DNA of 64,000 bases, from the NCBI GenBank assembly GCA_031772625.1, contig CM062818.1, positions 1,682,430,167-1,682,494,166 of the forward strand. The letters are read 5' to 3'. This DNA is from Pinus tabuliformis. Taxonomy: Eukaryota; Streptophyta; Pinopsida; Pinales; Pinaceae. The stretch's first letter is position 1. The number at the start of each line of letters is the position of its first letter. This document shows positions 23,621-35,767 of the stretch, piece by piece. A program made the translations under genes and the position numbers. The notes beneath the pieces were generated by a model. The model did not search any database and had not been told where the DNA came from. It saw only the letters and a program-made list of their open reading frames with translations.

Positions 23621-25136
23621 CTGTCCAACTGGTGACATTACCGTCACATACATGTTCTGCATGACAGGGATCTACACTATTTTCCAACTTAATGTTTGCA
23701 TCCTCCATTTCCAATATGCATTTTTATGTTCCAGTTTTCAACCTCTTCAAAGGAGAGGCAAGCATTGCATTGCCCCATCCTTGCTGGGTGAACAATTGGA
23801 TAACTGCATCCTTCAACCGCTTTCTAGTAACAATGGCGTGTTCTTTTGTACTAACTATGAACGGTGAAAAACTAGTACTTTGTACATACATGTCGGTTAT
23901 CTCTTCCCTAAGAAAGTTTGACGGTGCTCTTTTGGGCGTGCAACCCTTCTGTCAATAATTTCTGCTCTTGCCGTTTGGTTTATTTTCATTAGTTGGGGGA
24001 CTATTTACGTTACATGTAAACGGAACAGTTTCTTCAGAATCTTTTAATGGTTTTGAAAAACCAATTCCGTCTGACCAGGCTCCACCACCCAAAGCTCGGA
24101 CCTTAAAAGGAGATTCTGAAACTGACTGCCTGGATGTTTCACATGCCTTCTGGGCGTCATCAACATGAGAACGTCTTACTGAAGAAAGTCTCTTATATCT
24201 ACACAGCTGCCTCTCCAATTTTTGTTTTTGAAGAGCACAACCCAACATTCCCTTGTACGAAGATTTACTGCCAGAGACCTGCATATTTGTATCAGTTTTT
24301 ATTGCATTGTTAGGATTAGTTCCTCCTGATATGCTAAATTGATGACTTTGCCGCCTGGCCCTCTTTGGCATCATTTTTGTCATTTCATATGTAGTTCTCC
24401 AGTCTTTGCCCCCTCTGAGCCCACCGGCATTATGCAAAGTTCGCAAATGGCGAATTCCAAGTGTCTTTAAGTCAGATGTTAATAGTTTCAACTGGGGTGA
24501 TTTTCTTTGTCTTCCACTTCTCCTGAGGTTTCCTTTAGCTTCATCAACAGATTCCATTGTAACACCTTCATTAGAGATAAGTGTGTGATCCGTTGCATCA
24601 TGACCTCTGATGAATTCACATTGTCGATCAGATTCAGCTGAGCTCTTCCCTTGTATTGCAAGATTTCTGTTGGTAATCACAAATGGCTTATACTTTTGCA
24701 ATTTATGCTTCCTCATTCTCCTCCCTTTCCTTTTAGTTCCTTGAATTTTTTCCACTGGAATGCTCAATTTTATTTTGGAATCTGTATTTCCTTGATCAGC
24801 ATGCTCTCCAGCAACAACATGCTTGACTGTTGTTTTTCCAACTAGATCCAAATTGTCTTGTACTCCCATGGTTTTTCTGCTTTTATGACTCATAACAGAT
24901 GGTGTTGTTGAATTGCTTTTACATTTCCTAAATATTTCACTCTTTGTTCTAGATCTTCCCATGTTTACATCAACAGCACATGTTTTGCAATCAAAAGCCA
25001 GATCTGCTTCAATTTTGCCATTGCAATTTTCCATTTGCCCTACCATAGTTACCATGTTTACATTCACCTGCTCACTATTTCCAGCAATAGTATCCAAAAA
25101 AAGTCCTTCCTTTTGTGTTGCACAGACTTCTTGTAC
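23621..25136 (-). pseudogene. Large exon of an unrecognised host-like gene, antisense within the LTR element
   Basis: On the minus strand one frame runs 1,516 bases from an acceptor (AAATAG|GTACAAG, 25136) to a donor (TGGACAG|GTATAC, 23621), broken only by TGA at 23952 and TAA at 23724; both fit C-to-T change. The product is basic and rich in Ser, Lys and Arg, with motifs RRSGRQRKSPQLKLL, LGIRHLRTLHNAGGLRG, and after the first stop PSNFLREEITDMYVQS and LFTQQGWGNAMLASPLKRLK. Frame conservation beyond both stops and good splice sites argue for a real, now dead, protein-coding exon. I do not recognise the family; a nuclear protein is a guess from its basic composition. ORF callers start it at TTG, but the exon begins at 25136. 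Confidence 0.68.
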
Positions 25137-25211
25137 CTATTTCTTTGTCTAATGCTTTAAACCTCGGTGAGAAACATATGTATGAAGAAACCCAAGCAAT
25201 GTGATCTTTAC

Positions 25212-25340
25212 CTTATGTTGTAACTCATAAAGAACTGGAACAAGGAAACATGGGTAGGATAATCGAGAAGTTTTAATTCCATATGTTCTCTCCCAGAACA
25301 AGAGTGTTTGTTCTACAATTGCTTTGTAAGGGCACTGGGA
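25212..25340 (-). pseudogene. Upstream exon of the same gene fragment
   Basis: The minus strand reads a frame with motifs EQTLLFWERTYGIKTS and PVLYELQHK, ending at a donor CATAAG|GTAAAG (25212/25211). It joins in phase 0 to the next exon across a 75-base intron (25211-25137). A possible acceptor (TTTCCCAG) lies near 25340. Further exons at higher coordinates were not found. Confidence 0.55.
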
Positions 25341-27790
25341 AACTGAAACTAGCAAAGGTGACTATTGGTTTAAAAGACTTGAATCAAATGATATCGGTGG
25401 GTCGCAATTCTGTAGAGAAGTCAGAATTTGGTGCCAAATCTTTTCTAGCATCAGCATTTGGTGGCTCATATCACTTGATGCCTCTGAATACACAAAAATA
25501 CTAAACCACTTGATTAGAGGCTTGGAAAGAACATGCAGTTACAAAGCAGCAGTAAAATGGAAACTGTTATAAAAATTAACAACAGACATGTAAACATGTA
25601 TCAAGAACAAATTGACAATTTCACACTAAATTGATCTAGGTTATAAATCCTATAATATTACTGTATCGAGGTAGAATTACAGCTAGGTTATCAACCTGCA
25701 TAAACGCCAGTGTATCATGTTGCAGCTTGAGAAAGTTGGAAAAGCAAATGAGTGACTCGCAAACCCTACATAAATAATTTTCATGTATGCATAATTATTA
25801 GATCATATTGCCAGATAAACTTCATAAAACAATATAGAACAATAGCTATAATAGAGTTGAGGCTTCTGTGATCCATAACAAGTTTAAGATAGATTTTTCG
25901 GCGAAAATCACATGAGAAATCATTTGTCGACGCGTTTCGAACCAACCAGTGTGGTTCATCGTCAGTGATTTTCGCCGAAAAATCTATCTTAAATAGCTAT
26001 AATAACAAAAAAGTAGCAAGGCCTGAGATTTGGACTTGTAAGGAAAACGTGTTCTTGAGCCAAGCCTTGAAAAAGAATCCATGTTTATCTTTGAAATATC
26101 ATTTTGAACTTCCCAAGCTATAATCAAAAACCTGTCAAGGAGAAAGAGAAAACTAGTACTTTAGTCATGACATAATATTAATACTTTCCATAAACGTCTT
26201 AGATTTTAGGTCTCAATCCATCTTATGCAAGTAACCTAGATTGATTTATTTTTAACCATTATTACTAAATGAAAATCAGCAGACTACTTAGAAACTGGTG
26301 AACTCTAGCTTGAGAAAGACTACCTAGATACAAGAGCCAGAATGCTTAAAATTCAGCGTATCTTAGTATAGCCCTATATAACACTTGAGAGGCAATCCTC
26401 TAGGTGGCATCGATTGTTTCTCATCATAAACCCTTAACTACTCTTGGATTTTTCATAGTGACTCCATAGTCCCTTAAGGCATTGGTCCATCAAACATCTT
26501 CAACCAAAAAGCCCCCAAAAATTCTTCACCTTTACTTTTTGTTTGTTTTTACAGCCTAGGGTTTGCTTGTTAAATTTTTGTCTAAGTTGATTAAATCCAA
26601 GGGTGTTTCATTTCTCATATCTTTTGAATGCTTGGATCTCACATGTTGAACAATAGTTTCATGGTTTATCTTTAGCATTGCTAGGATTAAGGATTAACGT
26701 ATGTTTGTCATTAATTGTCACATCTAAAGATCTACCCTAAATATTTAAAGTCTCATCTTTCTGATTGGGTAGCTTTCAAAACAGCCTCAAAATGTATGTT
26801 AAATGGTTGCTCTTGCTCCCATAAGTTCACATACTAAGGATTTGGGGTAAGTGTTGCACCATTTTCTTGATCTACACATTACAAAAGCGTCGACCCTAAA
26901 TCAAGGTGAACGACTTGCTTGGCAAGTTGAATAAATTCTTCCCTAATTGCTTGACGTTCAGGGCTACAAATCTAATTCTTTTTAGATCTGAATCTGTTTA
27001 TGAGAAATAAAACACACTAATGGCATAATAATCATTTATTTCTCATCATAAACATTCAAATGCATGAGATTCACGCCTTCAAAGTCACTTTCATGATGGA
27101 ACAATTGACTGCATAAACAGTTTAATTTTTAGTCTGTTTCCATTGTTTTCTTGCAATCATTCTGATAAATCTAGCAACAGAAAACATCTCTAAGGATAGA
27201 GTCATGCCAAAACAAGATGAACAATCTGACTAATATAATTGGAACAATCTGTGTTCTTGAAGTTCGATGTCTGGAGTTTGAGATCACATTATTCTGATCT
27301 GCAAGTATTCATGATGGGTTTGGTATTTTATAGCTTGATACATCTTCTAAAGACTCACATTAACACATGAACAAGCATATCTCTCAGCCCTTTGGAATTT
27401 ACGAACAAGGTTTGCTAATCTGCAATCAAATCACACTCTGCTCTATCAAAATGTTCCCTTTTTGCGACAATTTTTGCATGACTGATATCTTAGGTATATC
27501 CAAAACTAAATCAGTGCTGATAATAGCCCAAATATCTACTCAATAATACTAGCATCACACTGGTTCTATCTTCTGTTGCTAGGGGTTCAAGAACTGGCTT
27601 TTACTGCAAAATTCCTGAGTTCATGCTAATGTCCTGAATTATCAAACTTTGGGGTGTAATTGCATCATTGTTATGTCAACTTTCTTGTTCTGGAACTAGT
27701 ATATATATTCTATTTTTTATTATTGTGGATGCATTGTTTTACATATTGTGTCTTGTGCTTTGGTGTTGGTGTCTTTCTGTCATATCTAAA
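25341..27790. other. Internal region of the 12-kb element, no gene seen
   Basis: Apart from the foldback at 25883-25993 nothing is recognised. Part may be introns or flank of the captured gene. Confidence 0.4.
25883..25993. repeat. 111-bp foldback (MITE-like) with perfect 29-bp inverted arms
   Basis: Arms 25883-25911 and 25965-25993 are exact reverse complements, beginning TTTAAGATAG and containing TTTTTCGGCGAAAATCAC. The 53-base loop has a second small hairpin (GAACCA...TGGTTC, about 25939-25957). No convincing target duplication is seen. Perfect arms suggest a recent origin or strong selection for the hairpin. Confidence 0.85.
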
Positions 27791-27801
27791 CATCATTAAT
27801 G

Positions 27802-28238
27802 TTAGATATCATTTTTGGGATTCAACTGCGTTAAGTAAGTCATTCAAACGTATGACCATTTCCATGAGAGGTAGTCGTAACTGACTAATTTCTCATGATT
27901 TTTGAATAGTTCACTTAGCACTCATTGCATCGGGTGATGCTCACAGGGGTGAAGAAGTGGGATTGAAACTAGTGAAATGTGGAGAACGAATCACATAGCA
28001 TCAATCATCACTTCCGGGGCTTGCACCCGGTAACCAGGACTTCCCAGGAGGTCACCCATCCCAGAACTCCTCTGGCTCAAGCGCGCTTAACTGTGGAGTT
28101 TTTCCCACAATCAAGCCCACTTAGCTTGCTACCCCATTTGCAAAACCTTAGCAAGTATTGTGCCTCATGAACCATTCAAGTAGAGATCCCTTGACTCTTT
28201 TTGAATTTAAGTATGGGGGATTTACGCAATGCATTATA
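27802..28238 (-). repeat. 5S-rRNA-derived repeat, Cassandra-like
   Basis: On the minus strand, about 28135-28014, the sequence follows plant 5S rRNA: ACTCCACAGTTAAGCGCGCTTG, then GGATGGGTGACCTCCTGG and GAAGTCC, including the internal promoter region. The 5' third is not 5S-like. Cassandra terminal-repeat elements of plants carry 5S sequence in their LTRs, and this is the likeliest relative. It is not a functional 5S gene. The first 274 bases are repeated at 28239. Confidence 0.72.
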
Positions 28239-28512
28239 TTAGATATCATTTTTGGGATTCAACTGCGTTAAGTAAGTCATTCAAACGTATGACCATTTCC
28301 ATGAGAGGTAGTCGTAACTGACTAATTTCTCATGATTTTTGAATAGTTCACTTAGCACTCATTGCATCGGGTGATGCTCACAGGGGTGAAGAAGTGGGAT
28401 TGAAACTAGTGAAATGTGGAGAACGAATCACATAGCATCAATCATCACTTCCGGGGCTTGCACCCGGTAACCAGGACTTCCCAGGAGGTCACCCATCCCA
28501 GAACTCCTCTGG
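28239..28512 (-). repeat. Second, truncated copy of the 5S-derived repeat
   Basis: Appears identical to 27802-28075 at an exact offset of 437 bases, and stops in the middle of the 5S-like part (CTCCTCTGG). This is either a tandem duplication by unequal exchange or a broken two-LTR Cassandra element. Confidence 0.85.
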
Positions 28513-29257
28513 TTGTTTGACCATTGTATGCTGGAATCTAAACTTTGATTTCATTTACAACACTGCTCTCATGAATTTTGGAAAATTTTAACATTGTTAC
28601 AAATTTGATTCATATTTGAAATAACACTTGAATGCTCATTAATTGGTATACATATGGAAGCACTAAGGGAGCATTTCTCTGTTGTTTCATCATTTACACA
28701 GTAACATATGTATGACATTCATTGTTTTTTTTCTTTTTTTTTTCTTCTTGTAATCACTTCACTGGATATGCTATACTTGGGTTCTTCATAATGACAATTT
28801 TGTGGTGAACATTCTTTTAAGCACTGGAAATATCTCCTCGATACATTTTGAGTTTCTGATTATAAAGCATACCCTTAATCCGTATGTTTTCGTTTCAGAA
28901 CTCATCTAATGGGCATACTCAATGTTGATGTTGGCATACCTTTTGTGGTGATGACTGCTTAGCCTAAAGGCTAATACACAGAAGGGGATAACATCAGATA
29001 TTGGGAAATATGGTCACTGTCCATGTGCCATAACTATCATATTTCACTTGGAAATTTGCAATTTCCATCAGATACAGTTGGCATATTAAGTGCACACTGT
29101 TTACATGACATATAATTGGGATATATAATTTGTACAAACCAGTATTGGATGTTCTCCGAATGCTGGTGAATTTCCTTGATCCCTTAAAGTAATATTGATA
29201 CATGGATTTCTCACTGTTTACTAAAGATGAAGTTTAATGTCTGGAATACCATCACAC
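28513..29257. other. No feature seen
   Basis: AT-rich internal region of the 12-kb element. Confidence 0.4.
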
Positions 29258-29505
29258 ATATTCTTAACCATTATGCCCACTCAAGCTATACTAATAATCT
29301 AATTTTTAGGTCATGGCCAAGCCAGACACGAAATGGGTTTATGAGACCCCTTGTTTCTCGAACAAGGGATCCGCCTCCTTGCAGTGATTTGACTACTAAA
29401 CTCTGTGGAGGTTTACATTCTCTACTCCCCTCTAGATTTGAATCTATGACCACTTACAAGGAAATACATGTTCTTAACCATTAAGCCACCAAGGCCATTA
29501 TAAGC
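29258..29505 (-). repeat. tRNA-derived SINE, with a second partial head
   Basis: The minus strand at about 29500-29430 reads TGGCTTAATGGTTAAGAAC (A-box-like) and, after about 30 bases, TAGATTCAAATCTAG (B-box-like), then a body beginning GGGGAGTAGAGAATGTAAACC. It matches the element at 63360-63535. Bases 29258-29284 hold another copy of the head only (TAACCATTATGCCCACTCAAGCT on plus). Confidence 0.65.
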
Positions 29506-32500
29506 TTTATCTTTATACAACTTTTAATCTTAACATTGCATGCTTTCTATAGATGGATGATAATAGAAATAAGCAGATGAGGTTGTTAAGCTTCTTGGAA
29601 CCTATATATGGAGACAGCAGATCTGCAATATAGTGAGGATGTCACAACGAAGACCTAATTATAGAAATTTAGTTTATGGTTGTAATGCTCATGACTTTCG
29701 TTGACTAGAACGTGTCATTTAAATACCCTCTACTTAAAACATAGGGCTATAGTATAGAGTGATTTGAGTTACTATGAAGCCCAAAACATGCCAAGAGTTT
29801 TCCCTAAGTGATGTAGTACTATCCTTACCATTTGGTAGTTTTTTTTTAAAGGCATGGTTAATTGGTTAAGGTGTTCTTAATTGAACTGAACTTCTCCAAA
29901 AATCGATTTTTGCTAGAATGCGTCAATCTAGCATGGTGAGATTCAATGTAATGTTTGCTTCTAATCCATACATATTAAGCCTAGTCTTGTCACTAAGTAT
30001 GCTTTGTCATGTTGTTTGTTTATTAAGACAAAGAAATCTAGAAAGTAATCAAGAAATTAGTTAAAAATGAAGAGGTACAGGCACCAAGGAAAAATTTCAA
30101 GACAGAAGAAGAAACAACCCAAAAAAGAAGTGCTAACACATGTCACCTAACACTGAGGAAAAGAGGATGCCAACCAAATTATTGCATGAAGCGTTTCAGA
30201 TAGAGACATAAAAAAAACAGCCTAGGGGGTGGATGCTTAGAGTGGTCATGGGAACTTGAATGTGAGAGCCATTTTGTGTTAGGTTTGACCCAGCGTAGCT
30301 CTGCAGTAGGTACTTGACATGGCTCTAGTTGACACCTGAAGTCTGATGACTGATCCCTATAGCAGTGGCTTGGTGAGCACCAGACAATTGGCCTTCTCAG
30401 AGTCAGACGTTTGAGCCGGGAGACAAATCAATAGCCACTACTGCTCAACCTACAAGGGACACCTGCCAGTAATGGACTGGAACTATTTGTAATTGCCTTG
30501 CCTTATATAAATTATTATCTTTTGAAATATTTTGTACAGTTTTGACTGGCCGGAACTTTCACTAGTTTACTTATCTGTTTACTGGGTATTCAGGTTGGAG
30601 CTACCTTCTTAAGTTGAATTAAGATAATTTGACATTGTATGCACATACAAACTGCATATTCTCAAACTAGAATCTGGTCTACAGAGTATCTTTACTTTTG
30701 ATGTTAGCCCTAGTTTTGTTGCTAAGTGTGCTTTGTTGCGTAGTCTTTTTTTTTTTTTTTTTTTAACCTTTTTGGTGAAGACAAAGGAACCTAGAAAATA
30801 ATCAAGGAATTTTCAAAAAAAAAATGAATAGGTACAGGTAACAAGGAAAAACAATAAAACCAGCAAGCAAACAATCCAAAGAAAAATGGGCTGACATGAT
30901 GTAACCTAAGGTTGAGGAAAAGAGGATGCCAACAATTATTGCATGGTGCATAACAGATGTAGGCCTGACAAAGATGGTCTAGTGGGGTAGAATTCTCTAG
31001 TGAAGACATAGATTGAATACTATGGACTTGTGTAAGGTTTACTGTGATAGTTGTTTTTGATGATCTTAAATTAAATGAGAAGATCAATTTGTAGAGAATT
31101 TGGGATTTTAGAATGGAAACTTATTTAGTCAATAAAAGACCAGTGAAAATATTAGGATACACTTTTACCTTATTCTAGTGTTGAATAAGAATGTTGTGAA
31201 AAATAATGTGTCCCTAGTTTTGGATAAAAGGACCCTCAACTTTCTTCGCAACTTTTGTGGTCACTGGACACTTATGAAAGGAGTAGGCCTCTTTAGAAAT
31301 GCGGTGCCATTTAGGAGGGAAATACTAATAGCAGCAGGGCAAAGGCAATTCTTCCATTCATTTATTTATTTCTCATTTGTCTAGTCATATTGTGAGCTGC
31401 AACATATATCATGAAATTGTTTTAGTACTAGTAAACAATGATTAAAAATATAATAATTTTGACCCTTTGACATTTAGAGGACATTTCTCTCAATTTACAA
31501 AAAATAAAGTATGAAAATCATGCCGGAGACAGTTTCTGAAGTTTTGAGTCTTTTATTTGCAAGATTAACTAATTGGTTTGGAAGATGAAAAAACCAACAA
31601 ATTGGAAGAGTGGGACTTTTGTATTCACTAAGGTATTAAAGAAATTATATGCATGAAACTTATACTAGCACCTTCTAGTGGAATTGATAGTGCACTAATT
31701 CGTTGCTTACCACCTTAGAGCATATCCGAGTTCAAATGCTATTTTCCATGATGGACAGTTGAATCTATTTCAACTCTAATTGTTATCAAAGGGGTTCCAC
31801 AAGGATCTCACATGAGTGCTTATGATGCCATTTTGACGTAGATAGCTGCCTATGTTAAGGTTCAATTTTGCAGTTCCATGTTGTTATTTATGAACATTAT
31901 ATACATTTGGTTGGACACGTGAAGATCAATTGATGGATTTGGTATTGATGATGGAAATGTTGGATGTATGACCAAATGTATGACTTACTTGGTTACAATT
32001 TATCTAGAGCATGACATGTCAGAGTTATTGTTGCATCGTATAGGGCTTAAGTAGATATGATTTATCTAATCAATGACTTGGTGAAATTATGATTTAACTA
32101 ATGTAAGATTTAGTTCCAGTATGAACAACAACAACAAAAATTGACACGTAGATACTAGACTTAATAAACTTGATGTTTAAGATCATGTATCTATATCTAT
32201 TTTGTGGTTATATATATGCATGGATGAGAACTAAACTACAAATTGGAAAGCACTGTATGATAACCAAGATCTACTATTCCACTGGGGAAGGTCGAGACGA
32301 CCAATGAGGAATGGTATGTTGTACATTGTTCTATTACATTTGGTATCTACTTGATATGCACTCTTATGATATGAGTAAAATGCAAATGACAGGTGGCAAC
32401 ACTACCTGACTGGATTATTCGATGACAAGCCCAACCAGCTCTGTAGTGTGGCCCATGTTAGGGCGTTGACCCTAGTTCTAAAGGAGGGGTGGAGGCATTT

Positions 32501-32879
32501 CCCACCGTGTATCCTCTGAAACCTAGAATCATGGGAGGGCAGTGGTGGACACACTCCCCTAAATGTGTGATGACGATTTCCAGTTGCCTTCTAGGGAAGT
32601 TAGGTCAATGTATTTGACGCTTCCACCATGTTAGTTTTATCAGTGGTTAGTATGGTCGTTGCCACTGATAAAGTAGCAAAGGACAGATAAAGTGGGAATG
32701 GAAGTAGGTCAGGATGGATAGGAGGATATAGATCAATTGGACACTCTTGATGGGAAGTAATGTCATTGTCTGACTTATCAAATTTTATTGCTATAACTCT
32801 CTCTGATTTGTTATGCTTTCAAACTCCTTGTATTTTTTCATTCTAACTTCGGGACGAAGTTTTCCGAAGGAGGGGTGTA
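29506..32879. other. 3' internal region of the 12-kb element, no gene seen
   Basis: No ORF is supported. Two similar stretches (about 29990-30190 and 30710-30960: CTAGTxTTGTxxCTAAGTxTGCTTTGT, then AAGACAAAG..CCTAGAAA and GAGGAAAAGAGGATGCCAAC) form a diverged direct repeat. The end (about 32840-32879) has the purine tract AAGGAGGGGTG typical of Ty3 elements immediately before the LTR. Confidence 0.5.
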
Positions 32880-34189
32880 TGTAATGCCCCACTTAAATCT
32901 TATCTTGCAAATTTTATTAATGTTTACATTATCTGAAAATATTGAGAAATATTGGTCTAATATAAAATTCATTATTTCTATTATTCAAATTCCCAACTTA
33001 CCTTCTCAAATTGAATCTTAGGTAGGATATGGTCTCCTTCCATTATTTCAAATAATATATATATTCATTTCACATTCCCCAATGTACCCTCACATTTCTA
33101 GGGAGAAGACATGGTCCTCTCCAACTCATTATCAATATATATATATTCATCTCACATTCCCCAATGTACCCTCACATTTACTAGGGAGAAGACATGGTCC
33201 TCTCCATTCAATTACATCTCACATTCCCCAATGTACCCTCACATTTACTTGGGAGAAAACATAGTCCTCTCCATTTAATTATCAATATATATATTCATCT
33301 CACATTCCCAAATGTACCCTCACATTTACTAAGAAGAAGACATGGTCCTCTCCATTTAATTACATCTCACATTCCCCAATGTACCCTCACATTTACTTGG
33401 GAAAAGACATAGTCCTCTCCATTTAATTATCAATATATATATTCATCTCACATTTTAAAATGTACTTTCAGACTTACTTGGGAGAAGACATGGTCATTTC
33501 CCATTAATTTCTCAATTTTCTATTCATGTCACATTTTCAAATGTACTCTCAGCTTTACTTGGGAGAAGATAAGTCAACTGTAAGGATGGATGAGAAGTTA
33601 ATAACATTAATGAGAGGTGGGTGAGATGGAGAAGAGAGAGAGGGTATAAAAAGGGAAGAGGGAATGGAGAAAAGGGGGGATGTGGGGTCTTGCTCATGAT
33701 GTTGGGGTTGGTTGTGATTTTAGGATTTATTGTGATTTTAGAGACCTTAGGAACCTGTGGAGGTTTCTTGGGTTGTTGAGAGGAGGGAAATATTGTTCAT
33801 CTTAGTCTGAATCATTCATCTTGGACACACAAACTACATCTGGTTGGACTTGAGTTCAGAGGGCTAGGGAACCTGTGGAGGTTTCCTGGGCTAGGAATTA
33901 TTTCCTAGTTGGCTGGGAGGTAAATCCAATTGGGTTAGTCAAGAGGAGCATTCAACAGAAGCAGCAGCTCAAGGGCATCTCCACCAGCCATCGGTATAGG
34001 TATTCCTCTATAGATTGCTCAAGTAAGTTTATTAAAATGAAATGTTCGCTATAAGTTATAAGGATTAGGATGTAAATGGTAAAATTTCATTGTTTAAAAG
34101 TCTTGTAAGAAAGTAAATTATTGCCTCTTAATGCATCTAAATTCTAGAGAAATAGATCGATTAGAAGACTCTAGGATAGGGCTCTTACA
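32880..34189 (+). repeat. 3' LTR of the 12-kb element
   Basis: It starts TGTAATGCCCCAC and ends GGGCTCTTACA. It carries seven copies of the 70-80-bp internal unit (about 33065-33560) against six in the 5' LTR, which explains most of its extra ~94 bp. Many single-base differences between the two LTRs show the insertion is not recent. Confidence 0.9.
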
Positions 34190-34194
34190 GTTAC

Positions 34195-35762
34195 GATTAT
34201 GATTACATATATGAAAACAGGGGTAGAAAGGTAGGACTGTTAGATTTTCCACGTGTTAGATGTATGGACACGTTGATCTTGGTGTCTCAGACTTAGAACG
34301 AGATAAAATTTACCAATCGAAAGCTCTTGACAAGTAGAAGATGATGGACACCTTAGAAGTGGGATTTAAAGCGATTAAAAGAAAGAAAAAATTTGATATC
34401 TCATTTCCTTACTCAAGCATTAGGGACGAGTTATGTTACATATATGGCCAAAGACTAAATCAGAAACAAAGCTCCCATATCAAATGTGACAACCGAATTT
34501 GGTTCACCAATTAGACATCTAAAATATTTAGATTATAAATATATCCATTTAAGATAAATAAATAATATATAAATGTATGAGTAAAAATGATATATAATAT
34601 TATAAATGAAAACCCTGACGTAAATATGAGGTGAAAGTTCCCTTTTGTTTAAGCTCACATATATTTATTATTTATATTATTTTATATTTATGTCCATGCA
34701 TAGTTATTTAAGTATTCTTAAATTTCGCAATGAATTGAAATTTCATCAAAAAACATACAAACTTTAAATAAAAAAGTATTTTCAAAATCACAACTATGAG
34801 TATTAAATTAATAATTTCCATCATTAAAATAAAACCTTTTCATCACGGATTTACAAAAAAAATAAATTACAAACCATCCACAAATCCTACAATGTTATTT
34901 TCCAGAGGCTCGATTATAACCTTTCCTTGCAACAAAATGAATAAATAAAAAATATTAATTATTTTGAGATTAATATATCGATGCCAATTTAATTTCTTCA
35001 AAAAATATCTTTAAAAAGCAAGTTTGTATAAAAAAAACATGTAGAATGGACAAAATATCGAAGGATACATAACATCAAGATACATAATCACAAAATGCAA
35101 CATTAAATACCAATAACCTCTCATGTATTCAATCAAATATGCACATGTATCCTTGTGTTATGGCATTTTAATCCCAAATTTAAATTTCCTTATGATGGAT
35201 ACATTTAAGAAGGAAAAATAGCATCATTGAAAAAACGTTTGTGACAAAGGTATCTTAAAATGTAAAATAGTAATTAATCTTAGTTTTCGTGTGGAAGACA
35301 CCTTGGGAACCAATAGCATGTGGTTTCCATCATTTTCCATCATGGATACTCAGTCATATGACTCATTTTCTTAATTGGGGAGTTTGTTCCACATTAATAC
35401 TCCATTTCTCCACTTCTTCCTCTTAGAACCAATAATTTCTTTCTCACAAACAAACAAACTTTATTCATGAAAACAACATAAATGAACAAACAATTCCATG
35501 GCTTCCAAATACCATAGTGATGTTATATGATATCAATCATGATAACATTTATGATGATTTTTTTATGGGAATAAAAAATATATACTTTCTTCATATGACT
35601 GAGGTTTATTGAGAATGCCATACACTTGCACAAGAGTGCAAAGACAGTCGCATTGTCACTACAAATTACATATCCAAAGAAGCATTAAGTTATCACTTCA
35701 ATTGTGCTTCAAGGAAGATTAATTATAAAAAAAATTAAAAATTTAAAAAAATAAAAATAAAA
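34195..35762. other. Intergenic, no gene seen
   Basis: AT-rich. A TGTGACAACC at 34485 could be an old LTR start but no matching end is seen. Confidence 0.4.
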
Positions 35763-35767
35763 ATCAT

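Larger units (their letters stand above)
22149..34194 (+). mobile_element. Full-length LTR retrotransposon without pol, carrying an antisense gene fragment
   Basis: Two diverged LTRs (22154-23369 and 32880-34189), a primer site at 23370 and a purine tract before 32880 define a 12-kb plus-strand element. The flanks GTCAC (22149-22153) and GTTAC (34190-34194) fit a 5-bp target duplication with one change. The internal 9.5 kb has no recognisable gag, RT or integrase, so the element is non-autonomous (LARD-like) or its coding part is eroded. Inside are an antisense intron-containing gene fragment, a foldback element, a 5S-derived repeat and a SINE. Confidence 0.82.

Noticed and set aside
24406-24588. 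Plus-strand ORFs over the captured exon
   Set aside because: The minus frame keeps splice sites and protein-like composition through 1.5 kb; the plus ORFs are short shadows.
28014-28135. Functional 5S rRNA gene
   Set aside because: The 5' third diverges from 5S and the sequence is embedded in a dispersed repeat, so it is a 5S-derived element.
31760-31860. GVPQGS motif suggesting a LINE reverse transcriptase
   Set aside because: Only about 15 residues fit, with stops on both sides and no other RT motif; probably chance.
33082-33412. Small ORFs with repeated HLTFPNVPSHL
   Set aside because: Translation of the LTR-internal 70-80-bp repeat; the same region in the other LTR is not conserved as a frame.
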